Shown here: positions 51,295-60,462 of the stretch, piece by piece | How the letters are laid out: every line of letters starts with the position of its first letter | Position numbering within the stretch: position 1 is the stretch's first letter | NCBI GenBank assembly: GCA_900552145.1 | Contig: URYW01000001.1 | Coordinates: 1 to 64,000 of the forward strand | DNA: 64,000 nucleotides | Source of the DNA: an uncultured Collinsella sp. | Lineage (GTDB): Bacteria; Actinomycetota; Coriobacteriia; Coriobacteriales; Coriobacteriaceae | Direction: 5' to 3' | The notes under the pieces: generated by a model | Databases searched by the model: none | Told to the model about the DNA's origin: nothing | What the model saw: only the letters and a program-made list of their open reading frames with translations | Made by a program: the position numbers and the translations under genes

Positions 51295-52335
51295 ATGTCT
51301 GAGCTCAACCCCGTCCGCATTGCCGTTATCGGCGCCGGCGCCATGGGCCGCAACCACATCCGCTTTGTCACCGAGGAACCCGAGGCCGAGCTCGTCGCCA
51401 TCGCCGACGCATTTGAGGGCGCCCGCGCCACGGCCGAGGCCGCCGGCGTGCCGTTTTACACCGATCCCGCCCAGATGATGGACGAGGCCAAGCCTGAGGC
51501 CGTCATTATCGCCACCCCCAACGACCTGCACCTGGGCGTTGCCCGCGAGGCTGTGAAGCGCAACATCGTGCCGTTGGTCGAAAAGCCGATCTCCAACGAT
51601 CTCGAGGATGCCCAGGCCTTCGCCGCCGAGGCCGAGACCGCCGGCGTGCCCGTGCTCGTGGGTCAGCACCGTCGCCACAACCCCTTCGTCAACAAGGCCA
51701 AGGAAATCATCGAGTCCGGCGAGCTGGGCAAGCTCACCGTGTCGAGCTTCCACTACATGATCTATAAGAATGACGAGTACTTCGATGTCGAGTGGCGCCG
51801 CAAGAAGGGTGCCGGCCCGATCCTGGTCAACCTGGTTCACGACGTCGACCTGCTCCGCTATCTGCTGGGCGAGCCCGTTGCCGTCCAGGGTATGCAGTCC
51901 AGCGCCGCCCGCGGTTTTGAGACCGAGGACTCCGCCGTGGTCAACGTCCGTTTTGCCGACGGCGCGCTCGCGAGCATGACCATCTCTGACGCCACCGCCA
52001 GCCCCTGGAACTGGGAGGCGACCGCTCGCGAGGATCCGCAGTACCGCCCCTTCGACGCCGACGCCTACTTTATCGGCGGCACCAAGGGCGCCCTTTCGCT
52101 GCCCCGCCTGCACCAGTTCTCCTACGACGGCGCCTCTAACTGGCACAAGCCGCTGCAGATGGAGATTCCGGCCGTCGACCCGGCACTGCCGCACAAGATG
52201 CAGCTCAAGCACTTTGTGAAGGTTGTCCGCCGCGAGGTCGAGCCCGTCGTGACCCCCGCCGATAACGTCAAGACGCTCACGCTTCTCAACGCCATCAAGG
52301 AGGCCGCCGAGACCGGCCAGCTCGTTGAGCTGTAA
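51295..52335 (+). CDS. Gfo/Idh/MocA-family oxidoreductase
   Basis: 346 residues. N-terminal Rossmann fold VIGAGAMGRNHIRF, the family signature VEKPIS, GQHRRHNPF and catalytic HDVDLLRYLLGEP His/Asp region. NAD(P)-dependent oxidation of a cyclitol, sugar or sugar-acid. AAGGAG lies ahead of ATG 51295. Likely works with the SDR and carrier genes upstream in stepwise oxidation of one substrate, perhaps a cyclitol or quinate-like acid; unproven. Confidence 0.92.
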   Translation: MSELNPVRIAVIGAGAMGRNHIRFVTEEPEAELVAIADAFEGARATAEAAGVPFYTDPAQMMDEAKPEAVIIATPNDLHLGVAREAVKRNIVPLVEKPISNDLEDAQAFAAEAETAGVPVLVGQHRRHNPFVNKAKEIIESGELGKLTVSSFHYMIYKNDEYFDVEWRRKKGAGPILVNLVHDVDLLRYLLGEPVAVQGMQSSAARGFETEDSAVVNVRFADGALASMTISDATASPWNWEATAREDPQYRPFDADAYFIGGTKGALSLPRLHQFSYDGASNWHKPLQMEIPAVDPALPHKMQLKHFVKVVRREVEPVVTPADNVKTLTLLNAIKEAAETGQLVEL

Positions 52336-52406
52336 TGCCTTAAGAGCGGGCCGCGGCAAACTCCCCGCCGAGCGCCTCGGCCCGCCACCAACAAGCCCCT
52401 CTTCTT

Positions 52407-52443
52407 TGCCCCGCGAGCAGCCTCCTGCCCGCGGGGCATTTTG
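52407..52443 (+). terminator. Terminator of the SDR-transporter-Gfo/Idh unit
   Basis: TGCCCCGCG and CGCGGGGCA (nine bp) enclose 14 bases and are followed by TTTT, 72 bases after the Gfo/Idh stop. Confidence 0.85.
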
Positions 52444-52506
52444 CTACCTTGCCGACGATTATTCTGGAGCGAGGCTATTTTGCGCCTCAGCTTGGTTCGT
52501 TCGTCA

Positions 52507-52658
52507 CGAAATGGGCCTATCTACTACGTTTAACCGATCGCCCTCAAGCATGCCGAATTTCGCGAGATAAAAACCGCAGGTAAACGGCTTGCCGACTGTC
52601 GGAAAACCCAGGTATGGTCAGCCCCTACGGGTAAAACGTAGTAGATAGGCCGTTTTCG
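52507..52658. repeat. MITE-like 152-base element with near-perfect terminal inverted repeats
   Basis: CGAAATG-GGCCTATCTACTACGTTT (ending 52531) and the inverse copy ending CGTTTTCG (52634-52658) match over 18 contiguous bases plus the outer CGAAA. About 100 bases lie between, with no coding capacity. It abuts the tex promoter region. Could be a small non-autonomous element or a large stem-loop. Confidence 0.65.
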
Positions 52659-52744
52659 TGGCGCGGCCCCAAAACAGCCTTTTGGGACGGGTGGTATCCT
52701 TGGTAGCCCTGTGCTGCAAACGCACCTTAAACGCAAGGAGTCCC

Positions 52745-54892
52745 ATGGATCTTATCGCCCAGCTCGCCCACGAGCTCAACCTTAAGGCCGCCAACATCGA
52801 GGCGGCCGTCAAGCTCATCGACGAGGGCAACACCATCCCCTTTATCTCGCGCTACCGCAAGGAAGCCACAGGCGGAATGGACGACGTCGCCCTGCGCGCA
52901 CTCGACGAGCGCCTGTCCTACCTGCGCAATCTTGAACAGCGCAAAGAGGACGTCATTCTGCTCATCGACGCCCAGGGCAAACTTACGCCCGAGCTCGAAC
53001 AGCAGATTCGCGAGGCCACGCAGCTCCAGCGTGTCGAGGACCTCTACAAGCCCTACCGCAAAAAGCGCATGACCCGCGCGCAGAAGGCCCGCGAGGCAGG
53101 CCTGGAGCCGCTTGCCAACGTGATCATCATGCAGGCATCCGCCAAGGGCAGCGCGCTCGACGCCGCCGCGGCCTACGTCAACGAGGAAGCCGGCTTCGAC
53201 ACGCCCGAGAAGGCGCTCGCCGGCGCGGCGGACATCGTGGCCGAGACGGTGGCCGAAGACCCCGAGAACGTCGCCGACCTGCGCGCCTTTACGCAAAACA
53301 CCGCCGACATCGTCGTCGAGGCGACCGACCCCGCCGAGAAGACTCCCTACGAGCCGTACTACAGCTATGATGAGCCGCTGCGCCGCATCCCCAACCACCG
53401 CGTGCTGGCTATCGACCGCGGCGAGCGCGAGGGCAAGCTCCGCGTGCGCGTGAACGTCGACGGCGCTACGGCCACGGCACGCCTCGGCAGCCGTTGGCCC
53501 CGACGCCAGGGTGTCTTCGCCCCCATTTTCGACGCCGCCATCGCCGACGGCTACAAGCGCCTCATGGCCCCCTCGCTGGAGCGCGAGGCCCGCGCCAAAC
53601 TCACCGTCCGTGCGCAGACCGAGGCTATCAACGTCTTTGCCAAGAATCTCGAGGGCCTGCTCTCGGCACGCCCCGTCCGTGGCGCCCGCGTGCTCGCGCT
53701 CGATCCGGGCTACCGCACCGGCTGCAAGATCGCCGTTATGGACGAGACCGGCAAGCTGCTCGACCACGGCGTGGTCTACCCCACCAAGCCGCGCCACGAC
53801 GTCGCCGGCACCAAGCGTGAGCTCGCCCGCCTCGTCAAGAAGGACGGCGTCAACACCATCGTCATCGGCAACGGCACCGCCAGCCGCGAGACCGAGGAAG
53901 TCGTCTCGGAGTTCATTGCCGAGCAGGCGCCCAGCCTTCGCTACACCATCGTTAACGAAGCCGGCGCGTCGGTGTACTCCGCCTCCGAGCTCGCCAGCCA
54001 GGAGTATCCCGACCTGGACGTCACCGTGCGTGGCGCCATGAGCCTGGGCCGCCGTCTGCAGGACCCGCTGGCAGAGCTCGTCAAGATTCCGCCCCAGTCC
54101 ATCGGCGTGGGCCAGTACCAGCACGACCTTGACCAGGCCGAGCTTTCGCGCACCCTGGGCCACGTGGTGGAGGACGTCGTCAACCGCGTGGGCGTCGACG
54201 TCAACACCGCAAGCGCGAGCCTGCTGGGATACGTATCGGGCATCACGCCGAGCGTGGCCAAGAATATCGTGGCCTACCGCGAGGAAAACGGTGCCTTTAC
54301 CGATCGCCGCCAGCTTAAGAAGGTCCCCAAACTGGGACCCAAGGCATATCTCAACGCCGCGGGCTTCCTGCGCATCAGCGGTGGCAAGAACCCGCTCGAC
54401 ACGACAAGCGTCCACCCCGAGAGCTACGAGGTAGCCACGGCCGTCCTGGAGCGCGCAGGCGTTAAAGCCAGTGAGCTCAGCCGCGGCGGCGTACCCGACA
54501 TCGAGCGCCGCCTGGGCAGCATCTCGGCGCTGGCAAGCGACCTGGACTGCGGCACCCTCACGCTCATCGACATTGTCAACGAGCTCAAGAAGCCCGGTCG
54601 CGACCCGCGCGACGACGCGCCCGAGGTGGTCTTTAGCCGCTCGGCGCTTTCCATCGACGACCTGGAACCCGGCATGGAACTCAAGGGAACGGTGCGCAAC
54701 GTTGTGGACTTTGGCGCCTTCGTCGACGTGGGCGTGCACCAGGACGGCCTCGTGCACATCTCCAAGCTGGCCAACCGCTTTGTCAAGCACCCCAGCGATG
54801 TGGTGCGCGTCGGTGACACGGTCAAGGTGTGGGTCGAGAAGGTCGATCGCGACCGCAAGAAAATCTCCCTCACCATGGTACAGGGGAAGTAA
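52745..54892 (+). CDS. tex: Tex-family RNA-binding transcription accessory protein
   Basis: About 715 residues. Full Tex layout: N-terminal helical region (FISRYRKEATGGMDDVALRALDERL in part, VEDLYKPYRKKRMTRAQKAREAGLEPLA in part), YqgF-like domain (ALDPGYRTGCKIAVMDETGK), helix-hairpin-helix repeats (GITPSVAKNIVAYREENGAF; KKVPKLGPKAYLNAAGFLRI) and a C-terminal S1 domain (GMELKGTVRNVVDFGAFVDVGVHQDGLVHISKL in part). Binds nucleic acid and aids transcription. ATG 52745 follows AAGGAG. Confidence 0.95.
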   Translation: MDLIAQLAHELNLKAANIEAAVKLIDEGNTIPFISRYRKEATGGMDDVALRALDERLSYLRNLEQRKEDVILLIDAQGKLTPELEQQIREATQLQRVEDLYKPYRKKRMTRAQKAREAGLEPLANVIIMQASAKGSALDAAAAYVNEEAGFDTPEKALAGAADIVAETVAEDPENVADLRAFTQNTADIVVEATDPAEKTPYEPYYSYDEPLRRIPNHRVLAIDRGEREGKLRVRVNVDGATATARLGSRWPRRQGVFAPIFDAAIADGYKRLMAPSLEREARAKLTVRAQTEAINVFAKNLEGLLSARPVRGARVLALDPGYRTGCKIAVMDETGKLLDHGVVYPTKPRHDVAGTKRELARLVKKDGVNTIVIGNGTASRETEEVVSEFIAEQAPSLRYTIVNEAGASVYSASELASQEYPDLDVTVRGAMSLGRRLQDPLAELVKIPPQSIGVGQYQHDLDQAELSRTLGHVVEDVVNRVGVDVNTASASLLGYVSGITPSVAKNIVAYREENGAFTDRRQLKKVPKLGPKAYLNAAGFLRISGGKNPLDTTSVHPESYEVATAVLERAGVKASELSRGGVPDIERRLGSISALASDLDCGTLTLIDIVNELKKPGRDPRDDAPEVVFSRSALSIDDLEPGMELKGTVRNVVDFGAFVDVGVHQDGLVHISKLANRFVKHPSDVVRVGDTVKVWVEKVDRDRKKISLTMVQGK

Positions 54893-54993
54893 ACCGCCAA
54901 AGCAAAGGTACCCCCTGCAGCGACGTGCAAAATCGCGAGTATTCTGCAATTTCCGCCGTTCCGGATGCCCCGCAGAGGCGAAAAAGCAAAAAA

Positions 54994-55040
54994 AACAGCC
55001 CCCGTTTTAGCGTCATCAGAGCCAAAACGGGGGCTGTTCC
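54994..55040 (-). terminator. Strong stem-loop terminator between tex and fsa
   Basis: AACAGCCCCCGTTTT and AAAACGGGGGCTGTT form a 15-bp stem. On the minus strand it is followed by eight T residues, so it terminates minus-strand transcription; it may also serve tex with a weaker tail. Confidence 0.85.
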
Positions 55041-55121
55041 GTGCTTCACCCAACTGGTAAAAGCCTTTACCTTGCTGAATACTCTCAATTTTGCACGGCG
55101 CAGGCGGGGGTACCTTTGCCC

Positions 55122-55160
55122 ACGGCAGGATATGGAAGCCAAGCGCCAACTTGCTGGCAA
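55122..55160 (-). repeat. Partial duplication of the 3' end of the aldolase gene
   Basis: This stretch repeats, with several changes, the last 40 or so bases of the aldolase coding sequence and its stop region (55278-55319): both read GGxTTCCATATxCTGCCG on the minus strand. It encodes LGFHILP in the same phase. It seems a relic of tandem duplication or recombination downstream of the gene. Confidence 0.6.
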
Positions 55161-55174
55161 GCTCGTGTCGGCAG

Positions 55175-55244
55175 CCCCGGCCTTTCCTTTGCCTAGCGCG
55201 ACCCTCGCGAAGCGCGTGAGCGATAGGGAAAGGAAAGGCCGGGG
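55175..55244. repeat. GC-rich 16-bp inverted repeat downstream of the aldolase gene
   Basis: CCCCGGCCTTTCCTTT (55175-55190) and its exact complement (55229-55244) enclose 38 bases with GCGCGA/TCGCG words that can fold further. 31 bases after the aldolase stop on the minus strand; likely a 3' stem-loop. Confidence 0.7.
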
Positions 55245-55275
55245 CGAGCAGCCCGCGGCGTAGCCAGCGTTCGCG

Positions 55276-55980
55276 TTACGGCAGAATATGGAAACCCAAA
55301 GCGGCGATATCCTTGGCAAAGCCGCGGACGGTATCGAGCGAGACCTCGTACGGATCACGGCCGATGTTCTTGCGCTTGGCAAGGATGCTGTTGGGCACCG
55401 TGATGATCTGGCAACCGCATCCTTCCGCCTGGTAAATGTTGATGAGCTCGCGCGTGGACGCCCACAGGACCTCACAGTTGGGCTTGATGGCGGCCTTCTT
55501 GACCGACTCCGTCATAAACGGAATGGGGTCGACGCCGGTGTCGGCGATGCGGCCGGCAAAGAGCGAGATGATGGACGGCGTCTCGGTGTCAACGGCCTCG
55601 ACCATCTCATCGACCTGCGTAGGCGTAAAGATGGTAGTGACGTTGACCTTGATGCCGTCGGCGGAAAGCTTGCGGACCAGCTCGGCGGTGGACTCGCCCT
55701 TGGTGGTCACGCACGGAATCTTGACGTAGACGTTCTCGGCCCAGGTAGCGATCTCGCGGGCCTCGACCTCCATGGTCTCGACGTCGTCGGCAAAGACCTC
55801 AAACGACACGGACACATCGGTGATGTGGGCCAGGACCTCCTTGGCAAACGCGCGGTAATCCGTCACGCCGCCCTTCTTCATAAGGGACGGGTTGGTCGTG
55901 AAACCCTGAACGTTGCCGTTCTCGTACATGTCGAGCATGCCCTCGAGGTTTGCACCGTCAGCGAACACCTTGATTGCCAT
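55276..55980 (-). CDS. fsa: Fructose-6-phosphate aldolase/transaldolase-like protein
   Basis: About 234 residues, the short transaldolase (TalC/FSA) class. KVFADGANLEGMLDMYENGNVQGFTTNPSLM in part, VYVKIPCVTTKGE with the Schiff-base Lys, VTTIFTPTQ and SIISLFAGRIADTGVDP. Whether it acts as F6P aldolase or transaldolase depends on residues I cannot decide by eye. ATG 55980 follows AAAGGA; an upstream in-frame ATG is rejected. Monocistronic. Confidence 0.92.
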   Translation of the reverse strand: MAIKVFADGANLEGMLDMYENGNVQGFTTNPSLMKKGGVTDYRAFAKEVLAHITDVSVSFEVFADDVETMEVEAREIATWAENVYVKIPCVTTKGESTAELVRKLSADGIKVNVTTIFTPTQVDEMVEAVDTETPSIISLFAGRIADTGVDPIPFMTESVKKAAIKPNCEVLWASTRELINIYQAEGCGCQIITVPNSILAKRKNIGRDPYEVSLDTVRGFAKDIAALGFHILP

Positions 55981-56191
55981 CTGCCTGATTCCTTTCGTTA
56001 GCATACGGCCGATAAACTGCTAAACACTTTACCTACGTTTATCAAGGCGTGAACTGCGGTTTTTTATCTTCTCGGCGAACGGTATAAACGCTTTAGCGTT
56101 TTTGAGCACACCTTCCAGCAGCAAAACGATTTTGCAGGGCGGGCCCATTTGAGCCGCCCGCCGCGGGTGAACGGTAATTGGGCGGTTCCCG

Positions 56192-56455
56192 CTAGATCAA
56201 CCCAAAGTGGCGCATCGCCGTGACGGTGCCGTCGTGCTCGACGTCGTCGGTCACATAGTCGGCGACCGCCTTGACCTCGGGCATGGCGTTGCCCATGGCG
56301 ACAGCCATCTCGACAGCGGAGAGTATGCCCAGGTCGTTGCCCGAATCGCCGAAGCCAAAGGTGCGCGCGTTACGGCTGCATCCCAGATACTCCAGTGCTC
56401 GCGCCACGCCCACGCCCTTGTCAATGCCCTTGGGGCTCAGCTCGCGGTTTGCTTG
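56192..56455 (-). pseudogene. Remnant of a Cof-type HAD-IIB phosphatase (C-terminal part)
   Basis: Only the C-terminal third of the family is present: ELSPKGIDKGVGVARALEYLG, the FGFGDSGNDLGILSAVEMAVAMGNA motif IV region, and VTDDVEHDGTVTAMRHFGLI. The N-terminal DxD nucleophile and cap domain are missing; upstream of about 56450 the frame continues into unrelated low-complexity sequence. The break coincides with the start of the sugar-utilisation locus, so it probably marks an insertion or deletion border. Confidence 0.85.
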
Positions 56456-56634
56456 CTGGGCTCGCTTGGAAGATCGGCGGTAAACGCGTCTCCCAGTCAA
56501 TCCGGCACCGCCGAGGCAAACCCCACACGCGCCCGCCGGCAAGCGGCACGCGCCCGCCAACGCAAAGGTCCGGCGGGACGCACCTAGCATCCCGCCGGAC
56601 CGTCACTCGTCCAGGAGGTCGCCGCGACGAGCCC

Positions 56635-57726
56635 CTAGATCTTCGCAAGCTCCTCGGAGATGACGCGACAGACATCCTCAGCCTGAGGCATCACGCCGTA
56701 CATCTCGAAGAAGCCGTGGTCGCAGCCGCGATAACGAATCGCAGTGACGTCAACGCCCGCATCCTGCAGCCTCTTCGCGAACAGCTCGTCCTGATAGCGC
56801 AGATAGTCATACTCGGAAGAGATGATGACCGTGCGGGGGAACGCGCTCACGTCCTCCGCGAACAGCGCGGAAATCAGCGGGTCGAGCATCTTGTCCGCAT
56901 CGCCGTTGACGTACATGGGCGGAAGGTCGTTGTTGGCGAGGCGAATGCGATCAACCCTGCTCAGCGCCTCGGGCCTCTGCTCATCCACGACCTCGTACAG
57001 GTCATAGGACCACTCATCCGGAACGGGACCGCCATCAACGAGCGGATAAAGCTCGACAACCGCCTTGATCCTATCCGCGTGAGAGCCCTCGAGCACGACG
57101 GCATTCGACAGGCTGCCACCCGCAGAGTCACCAGCCACGGCAATGCGAGTCGCATCAACGCCCAGCTCGTCAGCGTGATCGACAAGCCAGTCGAGCGTCT
57201 TCACGCAGTCCTCAACGCCACCCGGGAACATCGTCTCGGGAGACAGGCGGTACTCCGGATAGATCGCGACGCAACCCGTGCGCTCCACGATGTCGCGCAG
57301 GCAGTTCTCGTACTGGCCGATGTTGCCCACCATGAACCCGCCGCCATGGATGAACACGAGCGCGGCAGACCCATCCTCGTGCCCCTCCGGCGTGAAGATG
57401 TGCAGCGGAATGCCCTTGTCGCCGAAGTTCATGACGACGGTCTTCTTGGCAACGTTCGCGCCCCTCACGACGTGGGTCTCCTTGTTGGGCGCGGAGCGCC
57501 ACGCGATCACGTCCACCGGTCCGGCCGGCGCCGACCCCGCCGCAGGAGCCGCAGCGAGCTTCGCGTGCGCACGAGCATAGACGCGCGGATCGAGCACGTG
57601 CTCGCGGTCGTCACCCGGCACGGGCTTCAGCATCAGCCTCAGGCCGTTAGGCTCGACAACCTCCCTCGCGCCACTCTCAAGCACCTCAAGCTCGGAAGTG
57701 GGGTACTTCCTATCCTCGGCGCTCAT
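56635..57726 (-). CDS. Alpha/beta hydrolase (hormone-sensitive lipase-like esterase)
   Basis: About 363 residues. Oxyanion motif FIHGGGFMVG, nucleophile GDSAGGS, catalytic Asp near SSEYDYLRYQDE, and His in CDHGFFEMYG. The first 90 residues are a separate charged/Ala-Pro-rich part. Hydrolyses short-chain esters or acyl groups. ATG 57726 lies two bases after the aldo-keto reductase stop, so it is the last gene of the sugar operon. The frame is open far upstream, but that is antisense-like overlap with the reductase gene. Confidence 0.88.
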   Translation of the reverse strand: MSAEDRKYPTSELEVLESGAREVVEPNGLRLMLKPVPGDDREHVLDPRVYARAHAKLAAAPAAGSAPAGPVDVIAWRSAPNKETHVVRGANVAKKTVVMNFGDKGIPLHIFTPEGHEDGSAALVFIHGGGFMVGNIGQYENCLRDIVERTGCVAIYPEYRLSPETMFPGGVEDCVKTLDWLVDHADELGVDATRIAVAGDSAGGSLSNAVVLEGSHADRIKAVVELYPLVDGGPVPDEWSYDLYEVVDEQRPEALSRVDRIRLANNDLPPMYVNGDADKMLDPLISALFAEDVSAFPRTVIISSEYDYLRYQDELFAKRLQDAGVDVTAIRYRGCDHGFFEMYGVMPQAEDVCRVISEELAKI

Positions 57727-57728
57727 GG

Positions 57729-58673
57729 CTAGCCGATCTTCAGCTCGTCGAGCCTGGCGTCGAGCTTGGCCATCTCGTCGGCGGAAAGCTCCCACTCGAA
57801 CGTCTCGCAGTTCTGAATCGCGTGGGCGTCCGTGCGCACGCCCACGAGAGCGGTGCCCACGTACTCCTTCTGGGTGCTCCAGTTCACGGCAACCTGCGCC
57901 ACGGGTTTGTCGTGGGCCTCGGCAATCTCGTCCATGACCTTGAGCAGCTCCTGGACGCGCGAGAACTTGGGCTCCCGGAAGTAGTCGTAGAAGCCACCGC
58001 GGACGTCGCCTTCCTCGAACTTCGTCAGCTCGCGGAACTTGCCCGACAGGATGCCCGCGCCAAGGGAGCCATAGGTGAAGGAGTCGATGCCACGCTCGTA
58101 GCCCCACTTGATGAGGTCCTCGGAGGAGCGGTCAACCATAGAGTAGGGCGGCTGCTGGACGTCAATCTGAGCGACCTTCTCGCACTCCTCGATCATCTCG
58201 GTCGTGAAGTTGGAGACGCCGATGTGGCGAATCTTGCCCTGCTCCTTGAGGAGCTGGAGGGCGCACATCGTCTCGGAGAACGGAGTCTTAGCGTCGGGCC
58301 AGTGCACGAAGTAGAAGTCGATGTAGTCGGTGCGGAGGTTGCGCAGCGAGCTCTCGACCTCCCTCATGATGTTCTTGAACGAGGAGTCGCGGTCATAGCC
58401 GGCGGCGCTGGTGATCAGGCCAACCTTGGTCGAGAGCAGGTAGCTCTCTCTGTCGACGCCCCTGAGCGCGTTGCCGACGACCTTCTCGGACGTGCCGTTG
58501 CCATAGCACGGCGCGGTGTCGATGAGGTTGACGCCGTGATCGAGCATGGTGCGGATGGCGGACATGCTGGCGGCGTCATCGTTCTCACCAAAGGAGTCGC
58601 CGCCGATCGCCCAGGTGCCCACAGCGAGCTGGGAGACGTCGACATCGGAATTCTTGAGGTGCGTGTAGCGCAT
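57729..58673 (-). CDS. Aldo-keto reductase
   Basis: 314 residues. TIM barrel with catalytic tetrad regions: IDTAPCYGNGTSE (Asp and Tyr), LLSTKVG (Lys), FYFVHWPD (His), and NADPH-site IGVSNFT. C-terminal VGVRTDAHAIQNCETFEWELSADEM is typical of the family. Reduces an aldehyde or keto-sugar. In the sugar operon between PTS IID and the esterase gene. Confidence 0.93.
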   Translation of the reverse strand: MRYTHLKNSDVDVSQLAVGTWAIGGDSFGENDDAASMSAIRTMLDHGVNLIDTAPCYGNGTSEKVVGNALRGVDRESYLLSTKVGLITSAAGYDRDSSFKNIMREVESSLRNLRTDYIDFYFVHWPDAKTPFSETMCALQLLKEQGKIRHIGVSNFTTEMIEECEKVAQIDVQQPPYSMVDRSSEDLIKWGYERGIDSFTYGSLGAGILSGKFRELTKFEEGDVRGGFYDYFREPKFSRVQELLKVMDEIAEAHDKPVAQVAVNWSTQKEYVGTALVGVRTDAHAIQNCETFEWELSADEMAKLDARLDELKIG

Positions 58674-58770
58674 GTTCTCTCCTTCTAATGGGGCGGCACG
58701 CGTCGAATGTCCTCGATCGCGTGCCGCCGGGAATTGCCTTAAACAAGCTTCGAATGATCCGGAAGCCGCC

Positions 58771-59607
58771 CTACACGATGCCCACGAGGCCGAGGACGAG
58801 CGCCAGAATCATGATGCCAACCAGGATGATGTTGACGTTCACGTTCTTCTTGCGCAGGAGCCAGAGGACGACGAGCGTAAGCCCCAGGGGCACGATGCCC
58901 TTGAAGATCGAGTCGAGGTAGGTCTGGATCATGACGGGGTCAGAGTCCTGAACCGGAATGGACAGGATCGTGTTGAATTGGACGTTCGCCGCAGTCATGG
59001 CACCGATCATCACGAGGCCAACCGTGGAGGTCGCCTTGGTGATGAGCTTCATGAGACCACCCTCGTACATCTCGGAGATGAAGTTGGTGCCCATGCTGAA
59101 GCCGAGGTAGGTCATGAAGTATCGGCAGAGGATCGACGGGATGTTGTAGATCAGCAGGAACATGATCGCGCCGAGGGGCGAGCCGCTCATGGCGAGGTTG
59201 ATGCCAATGCCGGCAGCGATGACACGCAGGACGCCCCAGAAGATTGCGTCACCGATGCCGGACATCGGGCCCATCAGGGAAACCTTGATGCCGTCGATGG
59301 ACTCGGTGTCGAAGTCTTCGTGCTGCGAGTTCTCCCTCTCCATGGAGGCGACGAGGCCCATGGCGAACGTGCCGACGTTCTGGGTAATGTTGTACCAAGT
59401 CGTGTGACGCTTCATGGCTTCGGCACGGGCCTCGGGGTCATCGGCGTAGTAGCGGTTAAGCGCGGGCTGGACGGAGTACAGCCAGCCGTCGGCGCCAGCC
59501 GTGACGGAACCGCCGGCGCAGGAGGCGAACACGGAGAAAGAGCGCAGGAAAATGCTGTTGAGCATCTTCTTGTCTTCAGGGCTCACATTCTTGGTCAGGT
59601 TGCTCAT
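58771..59607 (-). CDS. PTS mannose/fructose/sorbose family IID component
   Basis: About 278 residues. FLRSFSVFASCAGG, QPALNRYYADDPEARAEAMKRH, FFNTH-like TTWYNITQNVGTFAMGLVASMERE and GPMSGIGDAIFWGVLRVIAAGIG match the family; C-terminal membrane helices (IFKGIVPLGLTLVVLWLL). Forms the sugar channel with IIC. ATG overlaps the IIC stop as ATGA (59604-59607). Confidence 0.95.
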   Translation of the reverse strand: MSNLTKNVSPEDKKMLNSIFLRSFSVFASCAGGSVTAGADGWLYSVQPALNRYYADDPEARAEAMKRHTTWYNITQNVGTFAMGLVASMERENSQHEDFDTESIDGIKVSLMGPMSGIGDAIFWGVLRVIAAGIGINLAMSGSPLGAIMFLLIYNIPSILCRYFMTYLGFSMGTNFISEMYEGGLMKLITKATSTVGLVMIGAMTAANVQFNTILSIPVQDSDPVMIQTYLDSIFKGIVPLGLTLVVLWLLRKKNVNVNIILVGIMILALVLGLVGIV

Positions 59608-60416
59608 GCGAAGAAATCCTCCTCGTCGCTGGTTACAGAGTCGTTGGAAACGGCCTGGGTGGCCAAGCCCTTCTTGGTGAGATCGAAAATCTCCTTGTCG
59701 CGGAGGGCGGAGGCAACCGCGATGATGACGCCGAGAACCGCGATGGCGATCATCGGGAGGCCGAGGTACTGGTAGAGCGTGAAGCCCAGGAAGAAGTAGA
59801 TGCTGAGCTCGGTGCTCCACAGCATCTGGAGCAGGAGCGCCATACCAACGGCGGGCAGGAGGGCGCCCACGGCGTTGAGGCCGCTCATGACATTGGCCGG
59901 AATCTGGTTGACGATAGCGGCAACGGGCTCAGCGCCAAGGTAAACGCCGAGGAAGGCGATGAGGCCAAAGGCGGCGTACTTAACGAACCAGAGAACGAAG
60001 TGCTGAAGCGCGAGGCCCTTCTCGTTGCCCTCGGCGGCCATCTTGTCAAAGGTGGCGGCGAAGAAAGCGAGGAACACGTTGTTCATGAAGATCGAGAGGA
60101 ACGCGGTGACGACGCCAACGGGAACGGCCAGCGTGATGGCGGCGCCTTGGTCGATGCCGGCGCCAACGGTGAAGGCGACGGCGAGGGCGGTCGCGGTAAC
60201 GGGCTCGGCGGAGATGGCGCCACCGATGTTAACCGCGCCCATGAAGATTGCCTCGAGAGAGGCACCGATGATGACACCGGTCTTGACGTCGCCCATCAGA
60301 AGGCCCGCAACGAGGCCGACCACGAGAGGACGCTCGATCATACACTGACCGAGAACCCAGTTGCCGCCGTAGCAAATCAGCACGGTCAACCAGGCCATTA
60401 CTGCTAACCCAATCAT
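59604..60416 (-). CDS. PTS mannose/fructose/sorbose family IIC component
   Basis: 270 residues with about eight membrane helices. ERPLVVGLVAGLLMGDVKTGVIIGASLEAIFMGAVNIGGA in part is the IIC signature. Acidic C-terminal tail ends DSVTSDEEDFFA. Membrane channel of the PTS; co-transcribed with IIB and IID. Sugar specificity cannot be told from sequence alone. Confidence 0.95.
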   Translation of the reverse strand: MIGLAVMAWLTVLICYGGNWVLGQCMIERPLVVGLVAGLLMGDVKTGVIIGASLEAIFMGAVNIGGAISAEPVTATALAVAFTVGAGIDQGAAITLAVPVGVVTAFLSIFMNNVFLAFFAATFDKMAAEGNEKGLALQHFVLWFVKYAAFGLIAFLGVYLGAEPVAAIVNQIPANVMSGLNAVGALLPAVGMALLLQMLWSTELSIYFFLGFTLYQYLGLPMIAIAVLGVIIAVASALRDKEIFDLTKKGLATQAVSNDSVTSDEEDFFA

Positions 60417-60462
60417 TTGACTTCCTTTCTCTCATTTCATTTGACCGCCTGGCCAAATCCCC

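Noticed and set aside
48856..52359. 1167-codon open frame on the minus strand across the SDR, carrier and Gfo/Idh genes
   Set aside because: The opposite strand has three genes with full family motifs and ribosome binding sites; the long frame has none.
52727..54949. 740-codon open frame antisense to tex
   Set aside because: Shadow of the tex coding sequence; no start signal or recognisable domain.
57727..58107. 5' extension of the esterase frame into the aldo-keto reductase gene
   Set aside because: Out of frame with the reductase and lacking similarity; ATG 57726 directly after the reductase stop is the natural start.
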